From Austropuccinia psidii (Eukaryota > Basidiomycota > Pucciniomycetes > Pucciniales > Sphaerophragmiaceae): 64,000 nucleotides of DNA. Numbering within the stretch: the first letter of the stretch is position 1; each line of letters opens with the position of its first letter. The stretch lies in contig JALGQZ010000015.1 in the NCBI GenBank assembly GCA_023105745.1, positions 20,347,499 through 20,411,498 on the forward strand, in the 5' to 3' direction. Below the pieces are notes generated by a model, which saw only the letters and a list, made by a program, of their open reading frames with translations, did no database searches and was not told where the DNA came from. Of the stretch, positions 60,588 through 64,000 are shown piece after piece. Both the position numbers and the translations under genes were made by a program.

Positions 60588-61354
60588 TGTCACAGGGGCT
60601 CTTCGAAGTGAAGAGGGCCTGGCACTCAGTAAACTGGGACTCACTTATGGAGGGCTCAAGGATAGGATAAGATGAGATACACTTAAGAGTGTTAAAGATG
60701 AATTACTAAAAGAATGAATATAAGAAAAGCAGCAACAAAAGAAATAAGAATAAGAAATAGAAGAGCCAACCACAAACAAGTCCAAGTCCACTGTTTCAAC
60801 CTGTCAGAATGGAAAGAGAAGGGTTAATAAGGATATGGCCACCCAACTCATACTGTACAGGCGAAGAAAGAAAAAAGGCAAAGACTAACTTAAGATTAAA
60901 TAAATATAATACCCAAAATATAAGGATAAGAATATTCAGATAATAATAAATCAACTAAATTAATTAACTGGGGAAAAGTCCCCAGGGGGGAGAAAGAGGG
61001 GCTGGTATATGTGAGAATCACCAGCCCTGATCCAGAGAAGAATTTTCATGAGGATAATTGATTGTTGAATTGAGTCTGGCCAATACAGGTCTTGTACAGC
61101 TGTACAGGACCTGTACAAGAGGTGTGGTGTATTGGAGTGATCATACAGTTTCATACTGGTGTATTGAAACTGTATTAGGGTGAATCCATCCTGTACAAGT
61201 ATTGACAGGCTGTATTGATGTACCAAACTGTATGCATGTTTCAGAATGAAGATTGCTGAAACTGACTGCTGATGCAGATACTGGATTTGCTGATTTGAGG
61301 TGTTTGAGTGGGTGTATGAATGAATACCCTTACCCCTGATGGATGGTTGTTACA
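60588..61354 (-). repeat. 5' LTR of E3 (767 bp)
   Basis: It matches 51033-51799 base for base as far as I compared. On the minus strand it carries CCTGTATTGG (61089-61080), then the TATA-like box (61010-61006), then the inferred RNA start near 60969. Confidence 0.95.
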
Positions 61355-61359
61355 GAAGG
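61355..61359. repeat. Right target-site duplication of E3
   Basis: GAAGG, the partner of 51028-51032. Confidence 0.9.
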
Positions 61360-62846
61360 GCAGTTAATCTGTCCTTCTGTTTAAGAAACCAAGTCATGGG
61401 CCTGTCCCTCTCAATATTAAAAATGGCTTCTTCAAAAGAATTTTCCATTCTAAATCTCCAGGAATCATTTGCCCATTTGGAAATAACTTGTTCTTTCCAC
61501 CAAGGCCAAGAATGTTTACCATGGTCTTGTCTCATTTTATAATACCATTTCTTTGCTGATTTGGTAAATAATGAGTGTAATCTGGCACTTATGTATTAAT
61601 CTGGTATGTTAAAGTCTTCTTTAAACATATCAATTGTTTTCATAAATTCCATATGATTATATTCTCCTTCACCACTGAAGTTTGGCCATTCCTCTAATCT
61701 TGGAATGTCCTTATAATTGCAAGCAGTTTCCACGTCATGACTTGAAATTGTATGATGTAATTCATTATTCAAGTTAAGCACATCTCTGTCAAGAATTGGT
61801 GTGGATTGCCTTGGCAATTCATTTTTTAGTGATATATTATTAATACTTGACTGAATGTCTTCTTTCAATTCAAGTCTTGCTTTATCACTTTTTTCCAATT
61901 GTTCTTGAAAAAGAGCTGCATTGTGACCAGTTGAATTTTCCAAGTTTTGTACTTGTATTTTCAATTCTTTTAACTGTCCAGTTATAAAAGAAATTGAATG
62001 TTCATCTGGTTGATTGAGTAAGGTAACTTTAAACTCAAGTATTTCACAAATTTGCGTCAAAGACAAAATATTTGCCTTGTTAACATTTTCAAGGCCAATT
62101 ATGGTCTTTTGTTGGTCTTTTACTTGTAATATCTCATTACCCAACTTTTGTTGGACATGATCAAATGCTTTAAATTTTGCCATAATTTCTTTATTACAAG
62201 ATTCAAAGGAAGCTACAAGTTTTACAAGATCTACTTCTTTGGAAAGGATTGGTTCAATCTTTCCTCCTCCTTGTTTTTGAATTCCATCAAAGTTCTTGCC
62301 ATATTGAACACATTGTCCATGGCTGTCTTTTCCTTCTTTGGGATTCTGTAATTCTGAGGGTAAGGTTTGTTCCACTTGGGCTTTGCCTTTCCCTTTTCCT
62401 TTTGCTTGCCCTTCTGGTTGGTCTTTGGGGCTTGCTTGGGCTTGTTTGGCACTTGTTGAGGCGGATTTTTGCTGGTGGATGCTTGAGGAGCTTCCACTGG
62501 GCTGTTGTCCTTGCCTTGAGCCAATTTCTTCTTCTGATCCTCTGAAAACATGCTTTGGTTTTTCAAACAAGCTTTGATCTGTTGGACTTGTCCTTTGACA
62601 GACATTGGTGTCCAACCCAGCAGAAGATCTTCTGTCTTTTCTGGCCCCATGAACTTCTTCACTTGAAGATAAGAGTTCATGGTGCCTATCCAAAGACTTG
62701 GAAGAAGTTCCCACTCTTGTTGTTTTGACGCCAGGAACCAGTTTTTCCATTGGGATTGATAAATTTCCACAGCTGCCTGTTGGAAATGGTTCAGGTCTAA
62801 CAGCAATAGCAGTTATGTCAGCTTCTGGACTCTCAATAAGAGGTTC
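61360..62846 (-). pseudogene. E2 Gag N-terminal half, interrupted
   Basis: The minus-strand frame is open from the family A LTR junction (62846) to TAA at 61596-61594, then again to the E3 insertion. After the stop the frame goes on as YISARLHSLFTKSAKKWYYKM, homologous to E1 capsid, so the stop is a mutation. The content is a Ser/Gln-rich N-terminus, a coiled-coil-like middle (about 62230-61850) and the start of capsid (LEEWPNFSGEGEYNHMEF). The frame runs a few codons into the neighbouring LTR, which is accidental. Confidence 0.85.
62231..62806 (-). CDS. Overlapping accessory ORF of E2 (+1 frame relative to Gag)
   Basis: A 191-codon open frame lies inside the Gag N-terminal frame, again shifted +1. 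The protein has a helical N-terminal half (WELLPSLWIGTMNSYLQVKK), a GWTP motif followed by QVQQIKACLKNQ, a Pro/Gln/Lys-rich linker with KGKQKEKGKAK, and a C-terminal helix (NYRIPKKEKTAMDNVFNMA). E1 has an equivalent (1228-1824; GWNP, basic KGKNK, terminal helix) and E4 a broken close relative (37960-38357). The start codon is unclear (no early ATG). No database family is recognised. Confidence 0.6.
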   Translation of the reverse strand: MLLDLNHFQQAAVEIYQSQWKNWFLASKQQEWELLPSLWIGTMNSYLQVKKFMGPEKTEDLLLGWTPMSVKGQVQQIKACLKNQSMFSEDQKKKLAQGKDNSPVEAPQASTSKNPPQQVPNKPKQAPKTNQKGKQKEKGKAKPKWNKPYPQNYRIPKKEKTAMDNVFNMARTLMEFKNKEEERLNQSFPKK

Positions 62847-64000
62847 TGTGAGCCTTTGAGATATGACCACATACCCAATAAGGTCACAAAGAAGACTCAG
62901 AATAATTATACCTTTAATATAATTATATTAAAAGTACTTAGAATAATTATACATTAAAAATAATTACTTAAATATACAAAAAATACCATAAATTGGTACA
63001 AAAATTGGTTTAACTTAAAAACCAATGAGTCAAAATGTAAAATAAACTATACCATTGGATTCCCCATGGTAAAATACACATATACCCTTTTTATGGCATA
63101 TCTGTAAAGTCAATATTTAATGAATTGTAAGGTATAATACCTTATAAAAACCATAAAACCTTATTTATCTCAGAAACAAATGAAACAACATGTGAAATAA
63201 ATTGTACCAGTGGATTCCCCACGAAAGTCCACACATAAAACAATTAATAAGCTAATTTCCAAAGTTAATACTTAAGGCATTAACCTGAATATATGCACTT
63301 TTTTGGTCAACGCATATATTCAAGGATCATAGCTAATATCTCTTAAACTATACATGATAGAATGATGAACCAAAAATAAAGTTACCACGTAATTACTTTA
63401 AGAACACAGATATGAGCTTTATTTTACAAATTATAAACAAGGTTAAAACTTATAATGAAATATTGATAAAAATCAACAGAGCTGTTGACCACTTTGTTGT
63501 GAAAGTGTTCCAAACTTAAAAAAAAGTATACAGTTGGATTCTACTAGTTCATTCGTGAAGAGTGATGTAATTTTTATTATTAAATTCAGGGTATAACCCC
63601 CTGAAATCAAGGTTTGAAGTTTAAAATATTGAATTTCAACAGAAAAGATGAGTTACCAGAAAAATCATCAAAATTAGAGTTTTGATGATGTAGTGAAAAG
63701 CTTTCGGAAGCATAATATGGTTATGCCGGGCTATCAGAATTCACTCTCTGAATTTCTGTAGCGTGTAAATCTTCAAAGTTATTGAGGATCAAAGTTTGAG
63801 CTTAATTTGAGCAGTTATGATCACTCACAGTAACCTTAATTTAAGTTTAACAGTCTTAAGAGTGATAGAATTGGTGAATACTATTAGTTTATGATTAAAA
63901 ATAATAAGATCCACGAAATTTGGGGTTCTGCCAAGCCTCTGATGTCATCAACTTTAGAGTTATAGTGATAACTCTAAATAATGGTGTAATAATGATGTAA
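62847..64000 (+). repeat. LTR family A, 5' part, runs off the window
   Basis: It starts TGTGAGCCTTTGAGATATGA and follows the family A LTRs at 9457 (minus) and 31641 (plus) to the window end (GATAACTCTAAATAATGG at about 63968). From their length, 650-850 bases more lie outside. It cuts the E2 Gag at its N-terminus. Confidence 0.8.

Larger units (their letters stand above)
51033..61354 (-). mobile_element. E3: young, apparently intact Ty3/gypsy chromovirus with an antisense gene
   Basis: The element is 10,322 bp. On the minus strand: 5' LTR (61354-60588), primer-binding site (60586-60573), leader, gag (59855-58494), pol in the -1 frame (58479-54784), a 2.9-kb 3' region, polypurine tract and 3' LTR (51799-51033). 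A plus-strand two-exon gene lies in the 3' region. The LTRs looked identical by eye, the 5-bp duplication is perfect, and gag, pol and the antisense gene are all open. This is the most recent complete insertion here and could be mobile. Confidence 0.93.
44602..62846 (-). mobile_element. E2: Ty3/gypsy element, LTR family B, split by E3
   Basis: On the minus strand: Gag N-terminal half (62846-61355), interruption by E3 (61354-51033), rest of Gag and protease, Pol, polypurine tract, 3' LTR (46778-44602). Its own 5' LTR is not in the window, because a plus-strand family A LTR starts at 62847. Removing E3 plus one 5-bp duplication rejoins the Gag frame exactly. The element carries at least two nonsense codons and a lost protease catalytic Asp. 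Confidence 0.85.

Noticed and set aside
60960..61226. 88-codon frame present identically in both E3 LTRs
   Set aside because: The identity is that of the LTRs themselves; the frame overlaps promoter elements and shows no protein features.

Overview
The window is AT-rich fungal DNA. Short spliceosomal introns, stacked Ty3/gypsy LTR retrotransposons, a Mutator-like element carrying an OTU protease and a hAT relic all point to a basidiomycete rust fungus (Pucciniales) with a transposon-swollen genome. The retrotransposon proteins closely resemble ones I remember from the myrtle rust Austropuccinia psidii. That is my best guess for the species, but it rests on memory and was not searched. I see only one ordinary host gene.

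Layout. 1-8413: Ty3/gypsy element E1 (plus strand, LTR family C), nearly intact but with one nonsense codon in its polyprotein; it sits inside an older minus-strand element (8414-11446, LTR family A). 12841-15846 (minus): a 15-exon proton-coupled oligopeptide transporter of the POT/PTR2 family. 17.1-19.8 kb (minus): decayed hAT transposase. 21452-25593: Mutator-like element with terminal inverted repeats, a 9-bp target duplication and a decayed transposase-OTU gene; its OTU half is repeated twice more in tandem (26977-29105, 30246-31640). 31641-34505: truncated plus-strand family A element that cuts the third copy. 34505-41130: decayed minus-strand family B element E4, with a family C solo LTR inside it. 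41131-44601: no recognised gene, two repeat patches. 44602-62846: minus-strand family B element E2, split by the young element E3 (51033-61354, minus, apparently identical 767-bp LTRs, 5-bp target duplication) and cut at 62846 by another family A LTR that runs off the window.

How the parts work. E1, E2 and E4 share one design: gag and pol in a single reading frame (CCHC nucleocapsid, aspartic protease, RT, RNase H, integrase, C-terminal chromodomain-like tail), a second ORF in the +1 frame overlapping the gag N-terminus, and (E1, E4, and the truncated family A elements) a common GGGGGCCTGG candidate primer-binding site. E3 is different. Gag and Pol are separate, joined by a strong candidate -1 frameshift cassette (G GGA AAA plus a 12-bp hairpin). 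It has no tRNA-like primer site; instead a 14-nt sequence just after its 5' LTR is perfectly complementary to a stretch about 40 nt downstream of its TATA-like box, as expected for Tf1-type self-priming. Downstream of pol it carries an intact two-exon antisense gene whose protein has six cysteines in Zn(II)2Cys6 spacing. A CCAAT-containing decamer (CCAATACAGG) recurs in three LTR families and the Mutator-like element.
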